DNA of 64,000 bases. Origin: CAZDIO01 sp964505555. Its GTDB lineage: Bacteria > Bdellovibrionota_C > UBA2361 > SZUA-149 > CAZDIO01. The position numbers and the translations under genes were made by a program. The stretch is from the NCBI GenBank assembly GCA_964505555.1, contig CAZDIO010000134.1, positions 28,764 through 92,763 of the forward strand, written 5' to 3'. Below the pieces are notes generated by a model. That model was not told where the DNA came from and made no database searches. It was given only the letters and a program-made list of their open reading frames with translations. This document shows, piece by piece, positions 27,331 through 35,330 of this stretch (position 1 is its first letter; the number at the start of each line of letters is the position of its first letter).

Positions 27331-27525
27331 CTAAACCAGAAACTTCTTTCGGCTGAGCAGCAAGATGTTGGCTGCGGTGAGCACCGACAGCCCAAAAATC
27401 ACCAACCCCCAGGTGGACATTGCTGGCACCGGATTCGGGTCGATGCCAAGCTGCTCCACTTGGGCAAAGACCTCGGTTCCTGTCATAGACAGAATACCGA
27501 CCAACCACAACAATTTTGCTACCAT
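27331..27525 (-). CDS. Tiny exported peptide with IPTL-CTERM-like sorting signal
   Basis: The product has 64 residues from the ATG at 27525, chosen because AGAAGGGA lies about 8 bases upstream and because the signal peptide then begins correctly. The frame is also open from 27582. Residues 1-21 are a signal peptide ending VFA. Residues 33-61 match the IPTL-CTERM pattern: VPAMSTWG, a hydrophobic helix, then SRKK. Only about 11 residues (QVEQLGIDPNP) lie between the two signals. In known systems such C-termini are recognised by exosortase-type transpeptidases. No exosortase gene is in the window. Confidence 0.65.
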   Translation of the reverse strand: MVAKLLWLVGILSMTGTEVFAQVEQLGIDPNPVPAMSTWGLVIFGLSVLTAANILLLSRKKFLV

Positions 27526-27754
27526 GTTCAGTCCCTTCTGATTTGGGAGTAGGCGTGCACAACCTCCCTTTTGTCCTGACAAGTTTCGCCCGATTGATTC
27601 AATGAATAATACTGAACCAATCCGAGTGAAACTTAAAGCAAGTCTACCCTAAAGGAGACATTATATCATATACTTAAAGGCTTATATAGCCCAGCCACCA
27701 AGGGTAATGTGATTCGGTAAAGATGTTTCAAAACTTCATGTAAAAGAATCTTAA

Positions 27755-28396
27755 TTATGAATTTACGGTGAGAAATTCCTGAAAACAACTCATTAGGTGT
27801 TGTTTAATTGACTCATTATCTTCCAGTATTGAAAGACAGAGTGCCACGGCTTCAATTGTAGAGAGTGCCTCTTTTCGTGGTTGCTTTCTTCTCTTTCCAT
27901 AGAGAGATGTCTGCTCTGGTTTCAGTGCCATTCGATGAAGTTTTAAGAGCCATGCGTTTCTCCACCACAACGCTTTTGCCTGGCTCCATGTTCCATCAAG
28001 GACCACCACCCCTTCAAGAGCATGCTTCATTGCTCCTGAGGCATGAAGGGGTTTACTTTGCTTATCAACAAAAAATAATGGGGATCTGATTTGAGAGAGA
28101 TCTCCTTTTACACTTCCTAAATAGAGCACGGCCCACCGTTTTGGATCGGCCTCACGCCCCAATGCACCTTGGAGATTTCGCCAAGAAAGTCCAATGCGGA
28201 GTGTGGAGTTTGGAAGAGAGAGATGGGCAAGTCTTGCGGTGCCAAGCTCTTCATCTTGCTCCTGAGGATGTTGTAAGATGAGCAGGTGTGTCTTTGTTTT
28301 TGTGGGCGAGACAAACTTACAGATACAATATGGTTTTTGTTTAAGACAGTGAGAACATCTTTCAGGAGGGTTTTCTTGTCGGATTGGTCTCTGCAT
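27755..28396 (-). CDS. tapT: DTW-domain tRNA-uridine aminocarboxypropyltransferase
   Basis: The product has 213 residues from ATG 28396; a TTG two codons upstream is also in frame. The N-terminal cysteine cluster CSHCLKQKPYCIC is the family's metal-binding site. The signature DGTWSQAKAL (the DTW motif) lies at about residues 135-144, with the preceding LEGVVVLDGTW. The family transfers the 3-amino-3-carboxypropyl group of S-adenosylmethionine to a uridine, giving acp3U in tRNA. It acts in the cytoplasm and appears monocistronic. It is divergent from the sugar dehydrogenase across a long palindromic element. Confidence 0.88.
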   Translation of the reverse strand: MQRPIRQENPPERCSHCLKQKPYCICKFVSPTKTKTHLLILQHPQEQDEELGTARLAHLSLPNSTLRIGLSWRNLQGALGREADPKRWAVLYLGSVKGDLSQIRSPLFFVDKQSKPLHASGAMKHALEGVVVLDGTWSQAKALWWRNAWLLKLHRMALKPEQTSLYGKRRKQPRKEALSTIEAVALCLSILEDNESIKQHLMSCFQEFLTVNS

Positions 28397-28496
28397 AACC
28401 AAACAATATATCTCAGAGCGATCAAGGTGACAAATACAAGAATCAAGTTAATAAACCAAACTTCTTCCTCTCCTACTCAGCGAATAGGTGAGGGGA

Positions 28497-28641
28497 CACG
28501 GCTATTAAGTTAAGGATTTTTTATAAAACCACAGAGGCGCAGAGACACAGAGAAAAAAAGATTTTATCGATCTTCTCTGCGGCTCTGTGTCTTTGTGGTT
28601 TTATAAATCTTTCTTTCATAGTCCTTGATTTAATGGCCGTG
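28497..28641. repeat. Long nested inverted repeat with CACAGAG-variant core
   Basis: The inner arms are 28521-28554 (TTATAAAACCACAGAGGCGC then AGAGACACAGAGAA) and 28574-28607 (complement, ending TTGTGGTTTTATAA). The outer flanks CACGGCTATTAAGTTAAGGAT (28497) and GTCCTTGATTTAATGGCCGTG (to 28641) are also complementary, at about 17 of 21 positions. It fills much of the 338-base gap between the divergent tapT and sugar dehydrogenase genes. It is a different sequence family from the AACACAGAG elements. Confidence 0.7.
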
Positions 28642-28734
28642 GGTGAGAGGAGCATTCAAGTGCAACATTGCATTGCGTTTGGAAAGGATATTCGCTAAGA
28701 GAGCGGTATTATCTTAAAACATTTTTTTAAATAT

Positions 28735-29811
28735 ATGCGTCTTTCAATCTGCTCTATTTTTTTAGTCTTTAGTATTCTTGGGTGTAATGGTGGCGGCGGG
28801 GGTGATGATGGAGGAGCTACCGCTCTTCCAACTCCTGAGGTCGCTGTTGTTGTTGAGAAGGTTCTTGCTGATTTAAACTTTCCGGTTGGGCTCGCATTTG
28901 CTCCTGATGAGAGATTGTTTTTTACAGAGTGGCTTACTGGACAGGTGAGGATCGTTGAGAATGGTGAGCTCCTAGAACGACCTTTTATAACCGTTCCAAT
29001 TCCTCCGGGAGGCCAATCAGGTCTTTTAGGCATTGCGTTGGATCCTAGTTTTTCTCAAAACCATTATGTCTATCTTTATTACACACATCGGATCTCTTTA
29101 AAAAACACCCTCGTTCGTGTTACGGAGCGAGATGGTGTTGGTTCTGAAGAAACTGTTCTCTTAAGTGACCTTCCTGGTGGAGGGCATGATGGAGGAAGGC
29201 TTGTCTTTGGTAGTGATCGCTCTCTCTATGTCTCTGTCGGTGATGGAGGAGATCCCTCTCTTGCGCAAACAATGAGCTCCTTTGGTGGAAAAATCCTGCG
29301 GATCAACCGCGAAGGAGGAGTTCCGGAAGATAATCCTTTTGAAGAGAGTATTATCTTTGCACTTGGTTTTCGAAATGTATTTGGAATGGCGATTCATCCT
29401 GAAAGTGACGTGTTATACGTATCTGATAATGGCCCAACGTGTGATGATGAAGTAAATCGTGTGCTTGGCGGGAAAAATTACGGTTGGCGCCCAGGGTATG
29501 TTTGCAGCGAACAAAATGGAGCGTTTCAGGCACCGCTATTTCGTCTACCAATATCTAGCGGTGTTACCGGAGTTCATTTTTATCGAGGGGGTGTATTTCC
29601 TGAATTTAGAAATCATCTTTTCCTGTCAGATTTTAATACCGGGTCAATTCGTAGATTTGTTGTTGATGAGGCAAATGGGGGAGCGATTCTTGAAGAGGAC
29701 ACAATTGTTTCAGGGATAGCCGGAGGGATCATCGATGTTGTCTCCGGGTCGGATGGGAACCTCTATTTTTCCTCGCCAGATTCAATCTATAAAATCAGTC
29801 GCGCTTCTTAG
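28735..29811 (+). CDS. PQQ-dependent aldose/sorbosone dehydrogenase-family lipoprotein
   Basis: The product has 358 residues. The N-terminus ends in a lipobox (SILGC, Cys 17) followed by a Gly/Asp linker, so it is probably a lipid-anchored periplasmic protein. The rest is the six-bladed propeller of the soluble glucose/sorbosone dehydrogenase family, with GLAFAPDERLFFTEW, SGLLGIALDPSF, LPGGGHDGGRL (catalytic His region) and SVGDGGDPS. Family members oxidise aldose sugars using PQQ, but many homologues have no proven substrate. It is monocistronic and convergent with paaD across a REP element. Confidence 0.82.
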   Translation: MRLSICSIFLVFSILGCNGGGGGDDGGATALPTPEVAVVVEKVLADLNFPVGLAFAPDERLFFTEWLTGQVRIVENGELLERPFITVPIPPGGQSGLLGIALDPSFSQNHYVYLYYTHRISLKNTLVRVTERDGVGSEETVLLSDLPGGGHDGGRLVFGSDRSLYVSVGDGGDPSLAQTMSSFGGKILRINREGGVPEDNPFEESIIFALGFRNVFGMAIHPESDVLYVSDNGPTCDDEVNRVLGGKNYGWRPGYVCSEQNGAFQAPLFRLPISSGVTGVHFYRGGVFPEFRNHLFLSDFNTGSIRRFVVDEANGGAILEEDTIVSGIAGGIIDVVSGSDGNLYFSSPDSIYKISRAS

Positions 29812-29833
29812 AACCGTCTTGTAATAAGATCTT

Positions 29834-29935
29834 CCTGTCGTTGCGAGCCGGGAGGCCCGGCCGCCGGGCGTAGCGAAGCAATCTCGAATCGCTTCAGCAG
29901 CTATGAGATTGCTTCGCTACGCTCGCAACGACAGG
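29834..29935. repeat. REP-like palindrome (CGTTGCGAGCG / GAAGCAATCTC family) with insertion
   Basis: The right arm (29905-29935, GAGATTGCTTCGC then TACGCTCGCAACGACAGG) is the complement of the left arm, except that the left arm carries about 20 extra GC-rich bases (CCGGGAGGCCCGGCCGCCGG) after TTGCGAG. The element lies between convergent genes. A second copy of the same family starts at 63932. Confidence 0.8.
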
Positions 29936-29961
29936 TGGGGTAGTTAGGTCAGTTGTAGTGC

Positions 29962-30468
29962 TCAAAAGTGTTTAAAGTATTCAAACGGCTGATGGCAGCC
30001 ATCACAGAAATAAAAAGCTTTGCACGGTGTGGAGCCGAACTGACTTGTTTTCTTTGTGTTATCTGAGCTACAAAAAGGGCACCTGATTTTTTGTTCGGTA
30101 TGCGGAAGGTTCACTAGTTTCTCTTCCACGCTTGTCGGAAGAGGGGGAGCAATGCCGTATTCTTTGAGTTTCTTTTTTCCCTCTTCACTGAGCCAGTCGG
30201 TTGTCCATGCTGGAGAAAGCGACATTTTTACTATCACCTTATGCAGGCCATGATCTCGGAGCTGAGAGATAATGTCGTCCTCGATAGCTTTCATTGCCGG
30301 ACACCCTGAATAGGTGGGAGTGATAGTTACGGTGACGCCTTCATCAGTAATAGAAACATCACGAACAATTCCCATATCAAGAACACTCAGCGCGGGAATT
30401 TCAGGATCTTTTACCGTTTCAAGGAGTGCAAAAACTTCTTTTGAGGAAAGGGCGTTACCAGCGTGCAT
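29962..30468 (-). CDS. paaD: 1,2-phenylacetyl-CoA epoxidase maturation subunit PaaD
   Basis: The product has 168 residues from the ATG at 30468, which overlaps the 3' end of paaC by 14 bases; an in-frame extension lies inside paaC. The N-terminal domain is of the DUF59/MIP18 type (VKDPEIPALSVLDMGIVRDV), used in Fe-S or metal-centre maturation. The C-terminus has a zinc-ribbon-like set CPFCSSDN and CDGCHQPFEYF, typical of PaaD (PaaJ). It is needed for activity of the PaaABC oxygenase but is not a stable subunit. It is last in the paaABCD operon. Confidence 0.92.
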   Translation of the reverse strand: MHAGNALSSKEVFALLETVKDPEIPALSVLDMGIVRDVSITDEGVTVTITPTYSGCPAMKAIEDDIISQLRDHGLHKVIVKMSLSPAWTTDWLSEEGKKKLKEYGIAPPLPTSVEEKLVNLPHTEQKIRCPFCSSDNTKKTSQFGSTPCKAFYFCDGCHQPFEYFKHF

Positions 30469-31222
30469 CGGGGTATGACCTCGCAACGATTTGTAACTCA
30501 GAAAGCATATGTCCGAGATGCTCACTATGTCTTCCATATCGGCCACCACATTGAGTAAAAGCATTGTCCTGAAGAGGGGGAAGTGTTGCTCGTTGGATTG
30601 TATTTTGAATATTTGTTAACCAGGTTTTTTGAAGTAAGTTTCTAGGCACGATCTGTTTTTCTTCAACAAGCAATCTCTCCACATTGTCTACTTCATGAAG
30701 CTCCTGAGCGTAGGGCCATAAATCTTCAAAAGCATTGGTAATTCGTTGGTGACTCTCGGCAGTACCATCTCCGAGACGAAGCACCCATTCTTCACTATGA
30801 CGGAGATGATAGCGGAGCTCTTTGAGTGACTTTTCACAAATTTCAGCAAGCGGTGAGTAAGAGCAACTTTTTTGTAGCTCAAAAAATAAGCAATAAAACG
30901 ATGAAAATAAAAACTGTCTTGCAATGGTTGAGGCAAAATCTCCATTTGGTTGTTCGGCAAGTAAACAATTTCTATATTCAGTCGCTTCTCGAAAGTAGGT
31001 AAGAGAGTCTTCTGTTCGTTGCTTTCCCTCGAGGGTGCCTGCAAGCCGAAGAAAGTTTGCCGCGCTTCCTAAGCAATCAAGTGCGATATTTGCAAGTGCG
31101 ATATCTTCTTCCAAAACAGGCCCATATCCACACCATTCAGAGAGGCGATGACCAAGAACAAGAAAATCATCTCCTAGTCGGAGCGTAAACTCAAAAAGAG
31201 CGTCTCTTGTGGCATCCTTCAT
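30455..31222 (-). CDS. paaC: 1,2-phenylacetyl-CoA epoxidase structural subunit PaaC
   Basis: The product has 255 residues, the usual PaaC length. It is a ferritin-like helical bundle (LGDDFLVLGHRLSEWCGYGP, DIALANIALDCLGSAANFLRLAG) that lacks the full di-iron ligand set and pairs with PaaA. The (D/E)SxxYFRxxxEYRN segment and LRYHLRHSEEW are family-typical. It forms the epoxidase complex with PaaA and PaaB in the cytoplasm. It starts 5 bases after paaB ends. Confidence 0.93.
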   Translation of the reverse strand: MKDATRDALFEFTLRLGDDFLVLGHRLSEWCGYGPVLEEDIALANIALDCLGSAANFLRLAGTLEGKQRTEDSLTYFREATEYRNCLLAEQPNGDFASTIARQFLFSSFYCLFFELQKSCSYSPLAEICEKSLKELRYHLRHSEEWVLRLGDGTAESHQRITNAFEDLWPYAQELHEVDNVERLLVEEKQIVPRNLLQKTWLTNIQNTIQRATLPPLQDNAFTQCGGRYGRHSEHLGHMLSELQIVARSYPDARW

Positions 31223-31227
31223 GATGG

Positions 31228-31515
31228 TTACTGCATTCCTTTGGGAATTTTAAAAAACTGTGGGTGACGGTATGCTTTATCATCTGCGGGATCGAAAAAT
31301 GGTCCTCCATCGCCCGGAGTAGTTGCGGTAATGCTTGAGGAAGGCACAACCCAGAGGCTCGTGACATTACCACGACGAGCAAACACATCTCGGGCATTTT
31401 GAAGGGCAAGTTCAGCATCGGTCGCATGAACACTCCCTGCATGAAGATGGGGTTCGCCAAGTTCTTCCTGAACAAAGACCTCCCACAAAGTTCCTTCAGT
31501 TGAGTTAGTTGTCAT
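31228..31515 (-). CDS. paaB: 1,2-phenylacetyl-CoA epoxidase subunit PaaB
   Basis: The product has 95 residues, the normal PaaB size. It carries the pattern WEVFVQEELGEPHLHAGSVH and ALQNARDVFARRGN that defines the family, and ends YRHPQFFKIPKG. PaaB bridges PaaAC heterodimers in the multi-component epoxidase. It lies in standard order between paaA and paaC. Confidence 0.95.
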   Translation of the reverse strand: MTTNSTEGTLWEVFVQEELGEPHLHAGSVHATDAELALQNARDVFARRGNVTSLWVVPSSSITATTPGDGGPFFDPADDKAYRHPQFFKIPKGMQ

Positions 31516-31550
31516 CTTTGAATCTCATCGGTAATGGGTTGTTTAATTTT

Positions 31551-32495
31551 TTATGTAGTTTGATGCTTTTCTGCATACGCTGTAGCAGCTTGACGCACCC
31601 ACAATCCATTTTCATGTGCTGCTTTTCGGCTTTCCAGACGTTGTTTATTACAAGGGCCATTTCCATTGATAACGGTGTGAAACTCCTTCCAGTTAATCTC
31701 TCCTATTTCCCAATGAGAAGTTTGTTCATTGTATTTCAGATCGGGATCGGGGATCGTAAGTCCAAAGGCATGAGCCTGAGGGATCGTCATATCAATGAAA
31801 CGTTGACGAAGTTCGTCATTACTTTTTAGCTTGATTCTCCAGCGCATTAATTCGCCGCTGTTTGGTGAGTTAACATCAGAAGGGCCAAACATCATTAAGG
31901 TGGGCCACCACCACCGATTAAAAGACTCCTGGGCCATCCGTTTTTGTTCTGCGGTGCCACTACAGAGCACGGAAACGATCTCCATTCCCTGTTTTTTGTG
32001 AAAATTCTCCTCTTTGCAGATGCGAATCATGCTTCGTGCGTACGGTCCATAAGAGCATTTGGCAAGGGTGGTTTGGTTAATGATTGCCGCCCCGTCAACA
32101 AGCCAGCCAATCATTCCCATGTCAGCCCAGCTTAGTGTGGGATAATTAAAAATATTTGAATACTTTGCTTTGCCACTAAGGAGTTGGTCAATTAACTGAG
32201 CGCGATCTGTGCCAAGGGTTTCACATCCACTATAAAGATAGTGACCATGACCAGCTTCATCCTGAACTTTTGCAAGGAGAGCCATCTTCCGGCGTAAATT
32301 TGGAGCGCGGGTAATCCAGTTACCTTCTGGAAGCATGCCTACGATCTCTGAATGTGCGTGCTGGGACATCATTCGGGTTAGCTGGGTGCGATAGCGAGAT
32401 GGCATCCAGTCTTTTGGCTCAATGATTTCACCCGCCGCAATGCGCGCTTCAAATTGCTTCGTTAGTTCCTCTTCTGATGTATTGCTATGCTGCAT
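31551..32495 (-). CDS. paaA: 1,2-phenylacetyl-CoA epoxidase catalytic subunit PaaA
   Basis: The product has 314 residues. It is a ferritin-like di-iron oxygenase subunit with both ExxH metal motifs: E80-A-G-H83 in QDEAGHGH and E163-N-F-H166 in KEENFHKKQG. It converts phenylacetyl-CoA to the ring-1,2-epoxide, the committed aerobic step of phenylacetate breakdown. It is first in paaABCD. The reductase gene paaE, the ligase paaK and the lower-pathway genes are not in the window, so they must be elsewhere or be replaced by other proteins. Confidence 0.96.
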   Translation of the reverse strand: MQHSNTSEEELTKQFEARIAAGEIIEPKDWMPSRYRTQLTRMMSQHAHSEIVGMLPEGNWITRAPNLRRKMALLAKVQDEAGHGHYLYSGCETLGTDRAQLIDQLLSGKAKYSNIFNYPTLSWADMGMIGWLVDGAAIINQTTLAKCSYGPYARSMIRICKEENFHKKQGMEIVSVLCSGTAEQKRMAQESFNRWWWPTLMMFGPSDVNSPNSGELMRWRIKLKSNDELRQRFIDMTIPQAHAFGLTIPDPDLKYNEQTSHWEIGEINWKEFHTVINGNGPCNKQRLESRKAAHENGLWVRQAATAYAEKHQTT

Positions 32496-32577
32496 AGGTA
32501 CCTATTTCTGACAATAACCTTAAATAAATTCAGGTAAATTGGCAAGTGCGCTTCGTGAGGTAGGCGGGAGAGGAAGA

Positions 32578-34176
32578 TTATTTAGAATATGTATATTTTG
32601 TCGTTGTCGGTCCGCGCTCACCAATGCGATGAATTTGAGTATGAGCATTTGCAGCAAGGTGCTCAAGGATCTTGTACACCGTCTCCTTTTCTCTTTCGCC
32701 TAATGCATTTGAGATCTCTTCGCAGGTAAAAGCGCCCTCTTTGGCCTTGAGCAGATCTTGAATTTTCTTTTGAATTTCAATGACCCGTTGGGCAGCTTTC
32801 TTCCCCGCTTCAACCCCCGGCTGGTTGTAGGCATTGATATTTACAAGGGAGGCGTAATACCCCACCGCTCGTTCATAGAGCGCAATGAGCGCTCCGAGAC
32901 CTTCTTCTGTGAGGCGATCAAGCGTAAGAGTAATAGAGGGACGCCCATTTTCAGCAAGTGCTTTTCTCGTTCCCTGAAGAAAGCCATGGAGATAATCTCC
33001 AGAAGTTACTCCCGGATCAACTTCAACGCATTCTCTTGGAAGGGGGCTTGTTTTTTCAATAACATCTTCTAAGACCTCAATGAAGGTTGCAAAAAAGTTT
33101 GGCACTCCATCTCGTAGTTGTTGAACGTAGGCGTGCTGATCGGTCGATCCTTTGTTGCCATAAACGGCAATTCCCTGGTGAACAACATTTCCCTTCCGAT
33201 CTTTTTCTTTCCCCAAAGATTCCATTACCAATTGCTGAAGGTATTTACTAAAAAGCACAAGCCGATCTTTATAAGGAAGAACAACCATGTCCTTCTTCCC
33301 TTTTCCCTCACCAACAAGAAACCACATCAGGGAAAGAAGCATTGCTGGGTTTTCTTGAAGTTGAGGACTTCGTGTAATTTCGTCCATCTGTTTAGCGCCT
33401 TCAAGAAAACGATCGATGTTCACCCCTTGGAGAGCTGCAGGAAGTAAGCCAACGGCAGAGAATAATGAGGTTCGTCCACCCACCCAATCCCACATGGAAA
33501 ATACCTTCAACCAGCTCTCTTTTATTGCCTGCTTCTCTAGTGTGCTGCTCGGGCAGGTAACAGCAATAGCCTGCTTCGAGAATGAAAGCCCTTGCTGAGT
33601 CATTGCCGCAGCGACCTCCTTGGCCCCGTTTTGAGTTTCTTTTGTAGAGCCTGATTTGGAAATGACAATGACTAGTGTCTTTGAAAGATTTGGAGCGAGC
33701 GCTTTCAGGGTGCGTACGAATCCATCAGGATCTGTATTGTCAAAGAAGTAGAGGTTCATTTTGTCTGCATAGCCACCAAGAGCTTGTGCAACAAGTTGTG
33801 GTCCAAGAGCAGATCCGCCGATGCCAATCAGAAGTACATTTTGAAATTTCTCTCCTTGTTGATTGGTAATCCCGCCCTGATGAATCTTGTTGGTAAAGGA
33901 TTTGATATCATCAACTGAATGACGAATTGCTAATGATATCTCCTTTGTTGGTGCAAGTTCTGGTGCTCGAAGCCAGTAATGCCCGACCATGCGTTCTTCA
34001 TCGGCATTTGCGATTTCTCCGCGCTCGAGTGCGGTCATCTCCTCAAATGCTTTCAAGATCTGAGCATCCAGTGTTGGAGTGGAGTCAAGGGAGACATTCA
34101 TCAGACTAAGGTCAATGCTGAGACCGAGCTGAGGGTAGATTTTTAATTGGCTAACAAAACGGTTCCAGGTATCCAT
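32578..34176 (-). CDS. pgi: Glucose-6-phosphate isomerase with C-terminal extension
   Basis: The product has 532 residues from ATG 34176 (AAGGAG about 10 bases upstream); the frame is open further upstream to 34245. It has the SIS-fold sugar-phosphate sites LIGIGGSALGPQLV and VISKSGSTKETQN, and the Pgi signature in the variant form WDWVGGRTSLFSAVG, as in cyanobacterial-type enzymes. After the core, the last ~70 residues (from about IQKKIQDLLKAKEGA) resemble a small winged helix. It interconverts glucose-6-phosphate and fructose-6-phosphate in the cytoplasm. It lies 82 bases upstream of paaA on the same strand, so co-transcription is possible. Confidence 0.94.
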   Translation of the reverse strand: MDTWNRFVSQLKIYPQLGLSIDLSLMNVSLDSTPTLDAQILKAFEEMTALERGEIANADEERMVGHYWLRAPELAPTKEISLAIRHSVDDIKSFTNKIHQGGITNQQGEKFQNVLLIGIGGSALGPQLVAQALGGYADKMNLYFFDNTDPDGFVRTLKALAPNLSKTLVIVISKSGSTKETQNGAKEVAAAMTQQGLSFSKQAIAVTCPSSTLEKQAIKESWLKVFSMWDWVGGRTSLFSAVGLLPAALQGVNIDRFLEGAKQMDEITRSPQLQENPAMLLSLMWFLVGEGKGKKDMVVLPYKDRLVLFSKYLQQLVMESLGKEKDRKGNVVHQGIAVYGNKGSTDQHAYVQQLRDGVPNFFATFIEVLEDVIEKTSPLPRECVEVDPGVTSGDYLHGFLQGTRKALAENGRPSITLTLDRLTEEGLGALIALYERAVGYYASLVNINAYNQPGVEAGKKAAQRVIEIQKKIQDLLKAKEGAFTCEEISNALGEREKETVYKILEHLAANAHTQIHRIGERGPTTTKYTYSK

Positions 34177-34342
34177 CTCTTCATCACTCCTTCTCTTCTC
34201 TCCTATAACGCTTCCGACTTGTAGCACTCTGGGTAGGGGGGTCAACTTTCAGCGACTACAGAGAAAAATCCTCTTCTCACGGCATATAAATTCTGTCACA
34301 TTTACTCATATTGTAAAGAAATCTTAACAAGGTGAACCTCAT

Positions 34343-35329
34343 ATGAAAAGCCGCATGATTCTCATATTTTCTCACGCACAGGCTCCTTTCTTGCTTGTTC
34401 TGGCAATGTTTTGTTTTTTTGGGCCAACGGCACTCAATGCGGAGAGTCTCGTTCAATCCAACCAAAACTTTAGTGGCGATCACAGAGATTTTTTTCGTCT
34501 TCTTCGGCCCAATGGAACTGATGCAGAATTTGGCTACCTCTATCAACCATCAAATGAGGAGGGAGATGGCTCTGCAGAATTTGATTTGAATAATTTCTTT
34601 GCAAAGCTTGAACTTCCCTTTCCAGTAAGCTCAGATTTTTATCTCCGCGGGGGTTTTGAATACTCATTTCAAAGATATGAGTTCGATCTTCCGGAGGAAG
34701 CAAATCTCCAAGAAGATTCTAAAGATGTTCATAAGATCGTTATCAATGCAGGGGTCGGGTATTTTGTTAGCAACGATCTTTTACTCACAGTTCTTGCCAG
34801 TCCGGGAATATACTCTGACCTTGATGAAACGATTGATGAAGACGATTTACAGTTAAATGGAAATGGAATGTTGGTCTATCGACTTAATCCAGTAACCCAA
34901 CTGCTTGCGGGAGTGTCGTACGGAGAGGATTTTGACGATACTCCTGTTTTGCCGATTGTAGGAATTCGTATGCTTAGTGAGGAGGGAAGAGTTCATATTA
35001 ATCTAACCTTTCCTCTTGAAGCGCGTCTTGGATACAATATAACTCCAAAAACAGAGCTCTATGGGGGATATTGGATCTCTGGCAATGAGTACAATGTTCG
35101 ATTTGGCGAGAGGGAAGGCGGGGGAGAAAAGGAGTTTTCTTTTCACCAGCAAGATCGTCGAGTGGGAGGGGGAGCCGTTATTTGGTTTACTGATGCCCTT
35201 AATATCCGGATAGAGGGAGGTGCATCGGTAGGAAGTGAGCTTGAATTTAAAGTTGCTGGTCCTGATATATTTGACGGGGATCTTGATCCAACTGGATATG
35301 TGACTCTGTCATTGGGTATGGCGTTATAA
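34343..35329 (+). CDS. Predicted outer-membrane beta-barrel protein
   Basis: The product has 328 residues. It has a signal peptide (about 1-33, ending ALNA) followed by repeated amphipathic strands with alternating aromatic residues (FYLRGGFEYSFQRYEF, TELYGGYWISGNEYNV, VTLSLGMAL at the end). The pattern resembles the DUF6268-type outer-membrane proteins, but that is a resemblance from memory. It starts with AAGGTGA upstream and is followed by the next gene with a 1-base gap, so the two products are likely to be linked in function. It is divergent from pgi. Confidence 0.6.
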   Translation: MKSRMILIFSHAQAPFLLVLAMFCFFGPTALNAESLVQSNQNFSGDHRDFFRLLRPNGTDAEFGYLYQPSNEEGDGSAEFDLNNFFAKLELPFPVSSDFYLRGGFEYSFQRYEFDLPEEANLQEDSKDVHKIVINAGVGYFVSNDLLLTVLASPGIYSDLDETIDEDDLQLNGNGMLVYRLNPVTQLLAGVSYGEDFDDTPVLPIVGIRMLSEEGRVHINLTFPLEARLGYNITPKTELYGGYWISGNEYNVRFGEREGGGEKEFSFHQQDRRVGGGAVIWFTDALNIRIEGGASVGSELEFKVAGPDIFDGDLDPTGYVTLSLGMAL

Positions 35330-35330
35330 A

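Noticed and set aside
29351..29719. Antisense and alternative frames within the sugar dehydrogenase gene
   Set aside because: They are shadows of a well-conserved propeller protein.
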